DNA of 64,000 nt from Acidobacteriota bacterium (GTDB lineage Bacteria > Acidobacteriota > Terriglobia > Bryobacterales > Bryobacteraceae): contig JAFDVZ010000014.1 of NCBI GenBank assembly GCA_018268715.1, forward strand, positions 118,214 through 182,213, in the 5' to 3' direction. Positions 1 through 8,537 of the stretch are shown here, one piece after another; the stretch's first letter is position 1, and every line of letters begins with the position of its first letter. A model generated the notes under the pieces. The model ran no database searches. It saw nothing but the letters and a program-made list of their open reading frames with translations, and was not told the origin of the DNA. The translations under genes and the position numbers were made by a program.

Positions 1-1350
1 CATATCATCGGCCAGACACGCCCCCAACCCCAACTGCGCCAAAAAGTACAACCAGCGTACGCCGGTCTGCTGGTAAGGCCGCAGCGTCCCTTTCAACCCT
101 GGCCCTGGCTCCACGCGCGCCAACCCCTCTGGACTGCGTAATCCCTTGAGCGTCTCCGCCAGCCACTTGCCCGCCGTCACCTGCGCCCAATCCGCGGCGT
201 CCGCCAGATCGGCGTCCCCTGCGCCCATGCCGGCGCCCGCCGCCATGCGCATGGCCTCGGAGAATTCGAGCCCGTTCTCGGCCGCCAGCCGCTCCACTCT
301 CTTGAAGCGTTCGATCAGCCGGCCCAGTTGCTCGCCATCGACCTCCACCCAACGTCCCCGCACTAGCGCCAGCCCATCCTGCTGCGCCAGAAGCTCGCGG
401 ATTTCGGCCCTCGACAAGCTCTCGCCGTCGAGCGTGACTTCCATCCGGAAATCCAGCAACGCATTCTGCCCGAGCCCGTTCGGCGCCTTGCCTCCCACCG
501 TCCCGGTCACGCGCGGGCGCGGCGGACGGTTGCCCCGCCAGGCTGCGGGCATTCTGAGCACGACGCCCGCCCGTTCGAGTTGCGGCGCATCCTGCAACAT
601 GCGCAAGGCCTCGCCCGGCGTCCACCGCAGCGGATGGAAGATCTCGCTCCGGTCCACCATTTCCTTCAACCACGGGCAGTTTTCCGAGGCCCGCTGCACA
701 GGCAGCAGTAGGGAAAGCAACCGTTCCCTGTTGGCGGCCCCGGCGTATTCGCGAAGGGCTTCGCCAAGCGGAAGATGCTGCGCCCTGGCCTGGGCCGACA
801 ACCGCGTGGTGTAGGTGGCGAGGAAGGCGAACGGCGCATCCGGATCCTTCCGGTTCTCCGCCAGGTTGAAGTGGACTCGCCCCACCAGGTTCCAAGCCGG
901 GTTGCGACGGTTCAGGAACTCCTGGACGCCGCGACCGTCCTCGGCGAGTTCAGCGGCGAAGGCGGCGTCGATCGCGCGCCACAGAGCCTGGAGCACCTCT
1001 TGGGTCAGGTACTCCCCGCCCAGCATGGGAGGCGCACTAAGCACCATCCGGTCCAACTCGTTATCCGGCAGTGGCTGGGCGCGCGGCCGGCCCGACGCAG
1101 CGTCGATCTCCGGCCCGGTGCACAGCGCAGTTACATACCGGGCGCCGAACTCGCGCCAGTAAGCGAGAGCGGGAGGCAGGACTGCGGCGGTCTCCTCGAT
1201 GCCCAACTGAAGAAGCCCGTGGCCCGCCCCACGCGCAAACGCCCGCCGCAGCCGTCCAGCGACCTTGTCGTCAAGGCCGGCGGCCGCTTCTTCAACAAGC
1301 ACCAAACGTCCATGCGGCGTCAGGCCGGCAACCAGAGAGTCGGAGCCCAT
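1..1350 (-). CDS. SNF2-family DEAD/DEAH helicase, N-terminal part only (runs off window)
   Basis: Reading the minus strand from the ATG at 1350 gives 450 codons without a stop up to the window edge. The translation is a long, poorly conserved N-terminal region of the kind that precedes the motor in bacterial SNF2 helicases (SNF2_assoc type). It ends in 'GTLRPYQQTGVRWLYFLAQ' and then 'LGLGACLADDM', which is the Q-motif/motif I entry of SNF2 ATPases; the GKT of Walker A would be the next residues outside the window. Family members are ATP-driven DNA translocases; the role here is not shown by the context. Opposite-strand frames in this interval are shadows. The call is firm for the family, and nothing can be said about the C-terminal half. 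Confidence 0.85.
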   Translation of the reverse strand, partial: MGSDSLVAGLTPHGRLVLVEEAAAGLDDKVAGRLRRAFARGAGHGLLQLGIEETAAVLPPALAYWREFGARYVTALCTGPEIDAASGRPRAQPLPDNELDRMVLSAPPMLGGEYLTQEVLQALWRAIDAAFAAELAEDGRGVQEFLNRRNPAWNLVGRVHFNLAENRKDPDAPFAFLATYTTRLSAQARAQHLPLGEALREYAGAANRERLLSLLLPVQRASENCPWLKEMVDRSEIFHPLRWTPGEALRMLQDAPQLERAGVVLRMPAAWRGNRPPRPRVTGTVGGKAPNGLGQNALLDFRMEVTLDGESLSRAEIRELLAQQDGLALVRGRWVEVDGEQLGRLIERFKRVERLAAENGLEFSEAMRMAAGAGMGAGDADLADAADWAQVTAGKWLAETLKGLRSPEGLARVEPGPGLKGTLRPYQQTGVRWLYFLAQLGLGACLADDM

Positions 1351-1575
1351 GCGATAACCCTCCAGCCTAGCAATTCATGAGGTGCGGTTTGTGCGCCTCT
1401 GCCGCTTTCGTGAACGAATGCAACACCGGTCAGAGTCGCGCAAATTCGACCTCTTGTTCGTGTTCCGAACGCCCAACCTTTGTCGAAGCAGCCTTCAACA
1501 ACAGCCGCTCGAAGATTCACGGCGCCCGGCGCGCATTAGCGCAGCCCGTAGCTCGCGTTCAGACGCTGGAACAAC

Positions 1576-2769
1576 ATGAAAATCGGACAATTCGGCCCAT
1601 TACTGATGTTGCTGTTTCCGCCCGCTGTGGTGGCTCAGGCGTCGTCGTACTCACCGCGCGTATCGTTCGGGTTCGTTGGAGGCACGCCGCTGACTCGGGA
1701 TTTTCCGCTCTCCCGGACGACCTTCACAGACCCGAACTTCGGGCCGGGGCAGACGACCTTTGACTGGTTCTCCGATACGCGGGTCTTTCTCGAGGGCCTG
1801 TCTGTTGAAATTGACCTCGGTGGAGGACTCTCGATCGAGGCGAACGCCCTGCACCGCACCCTCCATCTGCAACGGCGGCTCATTCTCCAGAGCGGAACGG
1901 TCCAGCCGGACGGCGAAAACACGCCGACCACCTGGGAGTGGCCAATCCTGGCAAAATACGGGGTTCCTTTGGGCGAGACGATACGGCCGTTCGTCGAGGT
2001 GGGACCGTCGTTCAGAACCCGTCATAACCAGGCGCCGGCGGAGCCATCGCAAATCGGGGCCACGGTTGGAACGGGTGTCGAATTTCGCTTTGGCCGGTTC
2101 AGGGTCTCGCCGGCGTTGCGTTACACGCGTTGGCGTTACGACGGTGACTATCCACGAGCGGCCACAAAGCGTGACCAGATCGAATTTGTCACCGGAGTCA
2201 GTTACGCCACGTCGGTCGGGTCGTGGCGCCTGGCGAACAGGAAACTCCGTCTTGGAGCGGTTGGCGGCATCCCATTCACCGGCGGACTCAAGGAGCGGGA
2301 CCCATTCAAACGCTTGAACGAACAACAGGGCTACCTCGGCGGGATCGCCGTGGAATGGGAACTGAGTCGCCGTGCGTCGTTCGAAGTGAACGGCCTGTAT
2401 CGGCCTCTGCGCGCCCGCACGTATTCCCTCGAAATCCCGGCTGGTGCCCCCGCGGATGAGTCGGGGACCGATTTCACTGTTGTGACGTGGCAGTTCCCGG
2501 CGCTCGCTAAGTACCGCTTGTGCCCTGGGTCAAAGATCCGCCCGGTGATCGAGGCGGGACCGTCGTTCCGTGCAGCGGGAAATCTGAACGGCTATAATCC
2601 TTCGCGCTACGGTTTTACAGCAGGAGGCGGAATCGAGACAGACAACAAGGCGATGAAGATCAGTCCAGTGCTGCGCTACACCAGGTGGGCGAAAGATCCG
2701 GCCGGGACTTTGACGTCCGCAAGCACTGCACGCAATCAGTTGGAGTTGCTGTTTTCCTTCACGTTCTGA
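1576..2769 (+). CDS. Outer-membrane beta-barrel protein made of two tandem barrel-type repeats
   Basis: The 397-residue product begins with a signal peptide (MKIGQFGPLLMLLFPPAVVA, cleavage near QA) and ends in the aromatic C-terminus 'LLFSFTF' typical of BAM-inserted barrels. The mature part is an internal duplication. 'WPILAKYGVPLGETIRPFVE' in the first half matches 'FPALAKYRLCPGSKIRPVIE' in the second, each followed by GPSFR. 'PALRYTRWR' likewise matches 'PVLRYTRWA'. Each half is about 190 residues and resembles OMP_b-brl-type eight-stranded barrels. It may form either two small barrels or one fused larger barrel. No substrate can be assigned. It stands alone between a divergent helicase gene and a STAS gene. 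Confidence 0.7.
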   Translation: MKIGQFGPLLMLLFPPAVVAQASSYSPRVSFGFVGGTPLTRDFPLSRTTFTDPNFGPGQTTFDWFSDTRVFLEGLSVEIDLGGGLSIEANALHRTLHLQRRLILQSGTVQPDGENTPTTWEWPILAKYGVPLGETIRPFVEVGPSFRTRHNQAPAEPSQIGATVGTGVEFRFGRFRVSPALRYTRWRYDGDYPRAATKRDQIEFVTGVSYATSVGSWRLANRKLRLGAVGGIPFTGGLKERDPFKRLNEQQGYLGGIAVEWELSRRASFEVNGLYRPLRARTYSLEIPAGAPADESGTDFTVVTWQFPALAKYRLCPGSKIRPVIEAGPSFRAAGNLNGYNPSRYGFTAGGGIETDNKAMKISPVLRYTRWAKDPAGTLTSASTARNQLELLFSFTF

Positions 2770-2930
2770 TTTCGGGCCCTTCCATGTTCGACGCCATCCG
2801 CCAGCCGCCGGGCCCGCCAAAACAACTCTCAGCACCGTAGTGAGCGTCGTCCCGCTCAGTGATCTCCGTGAGAAACGAAGCGGGCAATCGATCCGTCGCT
2901 CAGAGTTTCATGGTTACAATGAGAGTTGCA

Positions 2931-3335
2931 ATGAGTCTGTCCATCGACGAGCGCGAACGAGAAGGCGTCAAGATCCTGGATCTGCACGGCCGTCTCACGG
3001 TCGGTCCGCCCGCTGGCCAATTGCGTGAGAAGATCACCGCGCTCCAGGCGGCCGGTTTCATCCGGATCGTCCTCAACCTCGCCGAAGTCGACTACATCGA
3101 CAGCACCGGTCTCGGGACCCTGGTCATCTGCTTCACAAGCCTCGAAAAGGCCAAGGGCAATCTCCGACTATGCAACCTGAACCGGCGCAATCTGGAACTG
3201 CTGGTTCTCACCAAGCTCAGCACGGTCTTCGCCCTCTACAACGACGAGCAGGACGCGGTGAACAGCTTTTTCCCGAACCGCGAGATCAAGCACTTCGACA
3301 TCCTCAGCTTCGTCCAGCAGCAGCAGGACGAATAG
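2931..3335 (+). CDS. STAS-domain anti-sigma factor antagonist
   Basis: A protein of about 134 residues has the SpoIIAA/RsbV-type STAS fold: 'GVKILDLHGRLTVG', then 'RIVLNLAEVDYIDSTGLGTL'. The serine in 'DSTGLG' is the usual phosphorylation site by an anti-sigma kinase. The C-terminus carries an unusual extra tail ending in QQQQDE. I chose ATG 2931; in-frame ATGs at 2919 and 2910 are possible, and a purine-rich GAGAG lies just before 2931. In partner-switching systems a SpoIIE-like PP2C phosphatase dephosphorylates such antagonists. A PP2C protein with FHA and GAF domains is encoded at 4590, but no anti-sigma kinase is visible, so the link is inference. Confidence 0.8.
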   Translation: MSLSIDEREREGVKILDLHGRLTVGPPAGQLREKITALQAAGFIRIVLNLAEVDYIDSTGLGTLVICFTSLEKAKGNLRLCNLNRRNLELLVLTKLSTVFALYNDEQDAVNSFFPNREIKHFDILSFVQQQQDE

Positions 3336-3437
3336 CGCCGCGCTCGTCCGCCTCAAACATGGGGACTCTCTATGAGCATTTGGGGCATTTGTGTCCGCCC
3401 AACCAACCCGTTACGCTATAAATAGCCGATTAAAACT

Positions 3438-4007
3438 ATGCTGTCCCTCAACCGGATTTTCGCGATTCGCCCCGCCTCCGTCAGCCGGATCGCCGGGCTT
3501 GGATTTCTAGCGCTCGTGGCCGCGGCTGTGCCGGCCTCGGCGCAACAGCAAGGCACACTTCGGACTCGTGTTGAGCCGGGCCATGCCGGAGTCTTCGTCG
3601 ACGGCAAGTACCTCGGACCGGCGAAGAATTTCGGCGTCGCCCGCAAGTACTCCTTGCCCGCCGGCGAACACGAGGTGAAACTCGTCGAGCCGCGCTACGA
3701 GGATATGACCACCAAGGTCACCATCACCGCCGGCAAGACCACGGTCCTGAACCAGAGCCTCAAGGCGCTGCCCTTGGCCAAGCCGCCTTACGGCTTGCTG
3801 AAGATCGAAGGCGCCCACAAGTATTCGCCCGTCTACATCAACGAGAAGTACTACGGACAGGCCGCCGAATTCGACAATTTCGTCCAGGGGCTGAAGATTC
3901 CCCCGGGCGAATATGCTGTGAAGGTGGTCGGCGTGGAAGGTGGCCCCAGTAAGGACGAGAAGGTCAAGGTCGAAGCCGACAAAACCACCATTATCAAGAT
4001 GAAGTAG
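3438..4007 (+). CDS. Exported PEGA-domain protein
   Basis: 189 residues with a clear signal peptide (hydrophobic 'IAGLGFLALVAAAVPASA', cleavage after ASA). The mature part has two PEGA-like modules, each with a surface-exposed motif followed by a turn: 'AGVFVDGKYLGPAKNF' then 'LPAGEHEVKLVEPRYED', and 'SPVYINEKYYGQAAEF' then 'IPPGEYAVKVVG'. PEGA modules are small beta folds found in S-layer-like and cell-envelope proteins. No catalytic residues are evident. The gene is monocistronic between the STAS gene and the fur-like operon. The function is unknown beyond a likely periplasmic or surface location. Confidence 0.65.
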   Translation: MLSLNRIFAIRPASVSRIAGLGFLALVAAAVPASAQQQGTLRTRVEPGHAGVFVDGKYLGPAKNFGVARKYSLPAGEHEVKLVEPRYEDMTTKVTITAGKTTVLNQSLKALPLAKPPYGLLKIEGAHKYSPVYINEKYYGQAAEFDNFVQGLKIPPGEYAVKVVGVEGGPSKDEKVKVEADKTTIIKMK

Positions 4008-4071
4008 GCGCACGGCAGGGAGGCGCGCCCCGCTTTTGCTACAGTCAGAGAGGACGGACTCGAGGTTATCG

Positions 4072-4590
4072 ATGGCTGGCGCCGGCATCAAAGACTCTCT
4101 CAAAAAGCGGGGCGTGCGGCTCACAAGGCAGCGCCAGATTCTGCTGGAGCTGATCGACCAGTCGGGCGAGCACCTCGACGCCGAGAGCCTCTACCTGCTC
4201 GCGCATCAGAAGGACCCGAAACTTAACCGCGTCACGGTTTACCGCACCTTGAAACTTCTCAAGGAAGGTGGGTTGGTGGATGAGCTCGACCTCATGCACC
4301 ACAGTGGCGACCAGCACTACTACGAGACGCGGCTGAAGCAGGAACACGCTCACGTCGTGTGTTTGCGCTGCGGCAAGGTCGAGGAGTTCTTCGGCGAGCC
4401 TCTCCAGAAGCTCCGCCGCCAGGTCGAATCCCACTTCGGATTTCAGATCGTGGTCGCGCGCACCGAAATTGGCGGCTACTGCTCCCACTGCCAGCGGCTG
4501 CGCGCCGAGGAACTGCAACGGCTCGCCGAGGACACCGAACCGGCCGAGCCGCTCGGAAAGCCCAAGCATCGCGGCGCCCGGAGCCGCTGA
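4072..4590 (+). CDS. Fur-family transcriptional regulator
   Basis: 172 residues. The N-terminal winged helix contains 'GVRLTRQRQILLELI' and 'NRVTVYRTLKLLKEGGLVD', the Fur DNA-recognition helix. The C-terminal dimer/metal domain has 'YYETRLKQEHAHVVCLRCGK' and 'GGYCSHCQRL', giving two CxxC pairs for the structural zinc. Start ATG 4072 follows GAGG at a good distance; an upstream in-frame ATG at 4036 lacks this. Its stop overlaps the start of the next gene (ATGA at 4588-4592), so the regulator is translationally coupled to an FHA-GAF-PP2C phosphatase. Whether it is Fur, PerR or Zur cannot be fixed from sequence; the HAHVVC region fits Fur/PerR. Confidence 0.85.
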   Translation: MAGAGIKDSLKKRGVRLTRQRQILLELIDQSGEHLDAESLYLLAHQKDPKLNRVTVYRTLKLLKEGGLVDELDLMHHSGDQHYYETRLKQEHAHVVCLRCGKVEEFFGEPLQKLRRQVESHFGFQIVVARTEIGGYCSHCQRLRAEELQRLAEDTEPAEPLGKPKHRGARSR

Positions 4591-6242
4591 TGCGTCCGGC
4601 GTTGTTGATCGTCGTAAATCCTTCCGGCAACCGCAGCCGGATGCCCGTCGAACCCGTCCCCTTCACCATCGGCCGCAACGCAGATAACCAGCTGGTGTTG
4701 CGCGATAACCGCATCTCGCGCACCCACGCCCGCATCTGGTTTGAAAACGGCGAATACGTCATCGAAGACCTCAAGAGCCGTCACGGAGTCTTCGTCAATG
4801 GCGTCCGGATCGAACGCCACGTGCTTGCCGACTCCGACCACATCGAGTTCGGCTTCGCCGATTCCTACAAACTCACCTTCAGCTTCGAGGATCGAGAACT
4901 GAACCGGATCCTCGACCAGATCGTTCCCGCCGCCTCGGGACAAACCTCGAATCTTGGCAAGCTCCGAGCCCTGGTCGAAGTCGCCCGCACGCTGCAAAGC
5001 GCCCTGTCGATCGACGACGTGCTGACCGCCGTGGTCGACGCGGCCCTCGCCGTCACCGGCACGGAGCGCGGGTTCCTGCTGCTGAAACGCGGCAAGGACC
5101 TCGACATGAAGGTGGCCCGCGATTGCGCCGGCGCCCCGCTCGCCACCGACGACCTCAAGGTGCCGATGTCGGTGATCAACCGCGCCTTGAGCAACCGCCG
5201 CGAGCTGCTGTCGATGTCCTTCGACCCGCTTGAGGAACAGGGCGTCCGGCCCGAATCCACCATCGCGAACCTGGAGTTGCGCAGCGTCGTCTGCGTTCCG
5301 CTGGTCCGCGTGCGGACCGTCAACGCCCAGGAAACCTCCATCCTGTCGGCCGCGAGCGAAACCGTCGGCGTGCTGTACATGGATTCGCGCGGCGCTCCGG
5401 CCGATCTGTCGCACGGCAATCGGGAGTTGCTCCAGACGCTCGCCCTCGAAGCCTCGACGGTGCTCGAAAACGCGCGCCTGCTCGAAGAGGAGCGAGAGAA
5501 GAACCGGCTCGAGGAAGAGCTGAACATCGCCCGCCGCATCCAGGAAGGCCTTCTGCCGCCGGCGTTGCCCCGCGAAGGTTGGTTCCGCGCCGCCGGCTCC
5601 AGCGTGCCCTCCGCGCAAGTGGGCGGCGACTGTTTCGACATCCGCCAACTCCACTCGAACGCCTGGCTGACCATCGTCGCCGACGTGTCCGGCAAGGGGG
5701 TCAGTTCGGCCCTGCTCGCATCGCTGCTACAGGGCGCGTTCCTGCTCGCCTCCGATGACCCGTCTCGCATCGATGCCGCTTTGACCAGCGTGAACCGTCA
5801 CCTGCTTGAGCGCACGCGCGGCGAAAAGTACGCCACCGTCTTTTACGGAACCATCGCTGCCGATGGCCGGCTGCAATGGGCCAACGCCGGTCATTGCACC
5901 CCGTTGCTGCTGCACCTCGACGGACGCATGCGCTCGCTTCGCACCACGGGCCTTCCGCTTGGCATGCTCGAGATCGCCCAGTACTCCATCGAGACCCTCC
6001 AACTCGAGCCCGGCGACAAACTGGTCATCTACAGCGACGGCGTCACGGAGGCCGAGGACGCCGAGAACAAGTTCTTTGGCATCGAGCGCCTGCGCGCCGT
6101 CCTGCGCGACAACGCGGGCGACGACTGCGCCGCCCTGCACGGCCGGATCATGGACGCCGTCGACAAGTACGCCGACGGCGCCGTGCTCAGCGACGATGTG
6201 ACGCTGGTCGTTCTCGAATACCGGCCGGAGGCCGCCTCCTAA
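4590..6242 (+). CDS. FHA-GAF-PP2C (SpoIIE-type) serine phosphatase
   Basis: 550 residues with three domains. The FHA domain (about 20-95) shows 'FTIGRNADNQLVLRDNRISR', 'THARI' and 'SRHGVFVNG', a phosphothreonine-binding surface. A GAF domain (about 115-290) and a short coiled linker 'EEEREKNRLEEELNIARRIQ' follow. The PP2C/SpoIIE catalytic domain (about 320-548) has 'GGDCFDI', 'ADVSGKGVSSALLAS', 'NAGHCTPLLL' and 'YSDGVTEAED', with the metal-binding aspartates present. It probably dephosphorylates an anti-sigma antagonist such as the STAS protein at 2931. ATGA overlap with the fur-like gene and near-contact with the next gene suggest one operon. The substrate is inferred, not shown. Confidence 0.85.
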   Translation: MRPALLIVVNPSGNRSRMPVEPVPFTIGRNADNQLVLRDNRISRTHARIWFENGEYVIEDLKSRHGVFVNGVRIERHVLADSDHIEFGFADSYKLTFSFEDRELNRILDQIVPAASGQTSNLGKLRALVEVARTLQSALSIDDVLTAVVDAALAVTGTERGFLLLKRGKDLDMKVARDCAGAPLATDDLKVPMSVINRALSNRRELLSMSFDPLEEQGVRPESTIANLELRSVVCVPLVRVRTVNAQETSILSAASETVGVLYMDSRGAPADLSHGNRELLQTLALEASTVLENARLLEEEREKNRLEEELNIARRIQEGLLPPALPREGWFRAAGSSVPSAQVGGDCFDIRQLHSNAWLTIVADVSGKGVSSALLASLLQGAFLLASDDPSRIDAALTSVNRHLLERTRGEKYATVFYGTIAADGRLQWANAGHCTPLLLHLDGRMRSLRTTGLPLGMLEIAQYSIETLQLEPGDKLVIYSDGVTEAEDAENKFFGIERLRAVLRDNAGDDCAALHGRIMDAVDKYADGAVLSDDVTLVVLEYRPEAAS

Positions 6243-6244
6243 CC

Positions 6245-7645
6245 TTGCTCCGGGCCCGCGACTTCCCGCTGGTGGCCGCCGCGGTCATCGCCATCTACTT
6301 TGCCGCTCTCACGGGACCTGGCTTCGGAATGCAGTTCGCGCCCGACGATTTCCAGAACCTTTGGCGTTACTGGCATTCGGGCCCGGTGGCGGCCGTCGAA
6401 GCCAACCTGTTGCTCGTCACCAACTACTACCGACCGCTGGGCGCCCTGTTCTACCTGCCCCTCTTTCACATGTTCCGATTCGATCCTCTGCCCTATCGGA
6501 TTGTCTATCACGCACTAATCTGGCTGAACCTCTTTCTGCTCTACCGGCTCGCCAGACATGTGAACCGCGGCGGCCTCGCCGTCGGGCTCGCGGTGCTGGT
6601 CGGCGGGTTTCATGCCGAGGCGGTGGGGGTCTATATGAGCAACTCTATGATCTACGAGGTGCTCTGCTTCCTCTTCATGGTGGGCGCGACGGCCTACTAT
6701 ATCGGCGTTCGTCGGGACGGCCGTCCGCTCAACCGGCGCCAATTGGCGATCTTCACGATCCTGTTCGTCTGCGCCCTGAATGCGAAGGAGATGGCGGTGG
6801 TGACGCCGGCCATCCTGGCGGTTTACGAACTCCTCTATTATCACGGCTGGCGGCGCCGTCCCAGCGACCTGATTCCGCTCGCCTTGGCGTTCGCCATCTC
6901 CGCGGCTTACACGCTCGGCAAGATGAGCGGCGCCGATTCGCTGGCGCACATTCCGACCTACGAGCCCGCATACACGCTGGATCGGTTCCTGTTGACGCTC
7001 CGAACCTACGCTGGGCAACTGCTGATGCGCGACGAACCGCCGGCCGCGGCGGCGGCAATCTCGCTTTGGGGTATCCTCGTCGCGCTGGCGGCCGTCTTCC
7101 GGCGCAAGGCGATGTGGTTCGGATTGGCGTTCGCCTTCCTCGCCTTTCTTCCGCTGAGCTTCGTGCCGCCGCGCCTCGCATTCGTGCTGTACATCCCGAT
7201 GGTGGGATTCGGTATCTACTTGGGCGAACTGATCGGCGCTGTCGTGGACCTGGCCGCCGCCCGCTTCCGCACCCCGCCTACCTACGCGGTTGAAGCCAAG
7301 GCTATCGTGTTTGTCGCGGGCCTGACCGCTTGCGCTGCAATCCACTCCGCCCGCGCGCAACAGCGGATCGGCGAGACCGCTCTCGCCCAGCAGGCCCATT
7401 GGAAGGTGCTCCAGGAGTTCGCCCGCGTTCATCCCAAGGCCAAACCGGGTGGACGACTGCTCATCATCGGCACGCCGCTCGATGGCGAGTGGGATCTTTA
7501 CTTCATCGCTGGACCCTACATCAATGACCGCTCTCTGAAAGTGGCCTGGGTCAAGTCGCCCGGTGAGACGCCGCACGGCGAGTTCCGGACCGACCCGGAC
7601 AGCATCTGGCGCTTTGACCGTAACACCCTGATCCAGGAGCGTTAG
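6245..7645 (+). CDS. Multi-pass membrane protein, GT-C-type glycosyltransferase-like
   Basis: About 466 residues. The first plausible start is TTG 6245, two bases after the stop of the phosphatase gene; GTG 6272 is the alternative. The N-terminal helix 'FPLVAAAVIAIYFAALTGPG' is followed by 'FAPDDFQNLWRYW', an acidic pair in the first extracytoplasmic loop as in GT-C transferases that use lipid-phosphate sugars. 'NYYRPLGALFYLP' and around ten hydrophobic segments follow. The C-terminal 130 residues are soluble-like. Members of this loose family glycosylate proteins or envelope polymers. No specific donor or acceptor can be named. The operon position behind fur-like and phosphatase genes does not clarify the role. 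Confidence 0.6.
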   Translation: MLRARDFPLVAAAVIAIYFAALTGPGFGMQFAPDDFQNLWRYWHSGPVAAVEANLLLVTNYYRPLGALFYLPLFHMFRFDPLPYRIVYHALIWLNLFLLYRLARHVNRGGLAVGLAVLVGGFHAEAVGVYMSNSMIYEVLCFLFMVGATAYYIGVRRDGRPLNRRQLAIFTILFVCALNAKEMAVVTPAILAVYELLYYHGWRRRPSDLIPLALAFAISAAYTLGKMSGADSLAHIPTYEPAYTLDRFLLTLRTYAGQLLMRDEPPAAAAAISLWGILVALAAVFRRKAMWFGLAFAFLAFLPLSFVPPRLAFVLYIPMVGFGIYLGELIGAVVDLAAARFRTPPTYAVEAKAIVFVAGLTACAAIHSARAQQRIGETALAQQAHWKVLQEFARVHPKAKPGGRLLIIGTPLDGEWDLYFIAGPYINDRSLKVAWVKSPGETPHGEFRTDPDSIWRFDRNTLIQER

Positions 7646-7705
7646 TCAGTTCACACTCCGGACCACAGCGCCGATACGAACTGCATAGGAGTAGCCTCCC
7701 CAAGG

Positions 7706-8536
7706 ATGCCCTGCTGCCCGCATTGCATCGAGTACTTCGGCGACGCCGAGCGAACGTCTTGCGCCGCCTGCGGTCACCCTCGGACGTGCGCGGCCGAGTG
7801 TTCGAGCCTGTTTGAAATCCCGCTGGCGCCGCCCGAATTCGGCCGTGGCATCGACGAGGACCTGACGGTCGAGACGCCCTATCGCGAGCGTTTTGTCGAA
7901 CAAGCGCGGGAGATCGGCCGCGCACTCAGAAGCGCCATCCACCAGCATGGCCCTTCGCATCCGCGGACTTCGTTGCTCCGGCTGGATCTTCTCGAAATCT
8001 ACGTGGACCCAGAATGGGAGGACTTCGATTCCTACACTGCGCTCCAACGCGCGCGCGTGGAATCCTGCGCCGATGTGCTGCTGCGCGCCGAACCGACTCT
8101 GCCCGAGGGAGAAAAAACCGTCCGGTTTCGGCTGCGGCTGGCGCGAATCTTCTACGACGTCCGATCCCCCGCGAAGGCCGACGCGCTGGCGGGAAGCGGG
8201 CTCGCCCGGCAGGATCCACCGGACGGTCCCATCCTGACCGATCTGCAGCGGCTCGGCTGGAGCGCACTGTGCGGGCGCCGGTCGCTGGACATCGCCGAGC
8301 AGTGTTACCGGCGGGTGGTGGCCGGGCTGCGTGAATCGGGCCGGGAATACCTGGATCCTCTCGACTGCCTGCAGCGCGTGCTGACGGCCCAGGGTCGCGC
8401 CACGGAGGCGCGCGTTGTGGGTCGTCAGGTCGACGACCTGCGGGCGCAACGCGAGGCGAGCCGCCGTCAACGTTTCCTCGGGATGCTGTCAGCGCTTCAG
8501 TCTCACTGGGAGGTACAGGGCCGCGGCCCAAAGTGA
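7706..8536 (+). CDS. Unrecognised protein with N-terminal zinc-ribbon-like cysteines and helical repeats
   Basis: 276 residues, family not recognised. The N-terminus has 'CCPHCIEYF' and 'SCAACGHPRTCAAEC', two to three CxxC-type pairs consistent with a zinc ribbon. The rest is predominantly helical, with pairs of amphipathic helices of TPR character, for example 'LRLARIFYDVRSPAKADALA' and 'SLDIAEQCYRRVVAGL'. No signal peptide, so it is probably cytoplasmic. ATG 7706 is preceded by AAGG directly and AGGAG further upstream. It ends two bases before the stop of the converging glycosidase gene. It could be a scaffold or an assay-type TPR protein; no function is claimed. Confidence 0.55.
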   Translation: MPCCPHCIEYFGDAERTSCAACGHPRTCAAECSSLFEIPLAPPEFGRGIDEDLTVETPYRERFVEQAREIGRALRSAIHQHGPSHPRTSLLRLDLLEIYVDPEWEDFDSYTALQRARVESCADVLLRAEPTLPEGEKTVRFRLRLARIFYDVRSPAKADALAGSGLARQDPPDGPILTDLQRLGWSALCGRRSLDIAEQCYRRVVAGLRESGREYLDPLDCLQRVLTAQGRATEARVVGRQVDDLRAQREASRRQRFLGMLSALQSHWEVQGRGPK

Positions 8537-8537
8537 C

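Noticed and set aside
5..895. Long minus-strand frame with Arg/Gly/Ala-rich translation
   Set aside because: It is a shadow of the SNF2 helicase frame, which has recognisable motifs up to the window edge.
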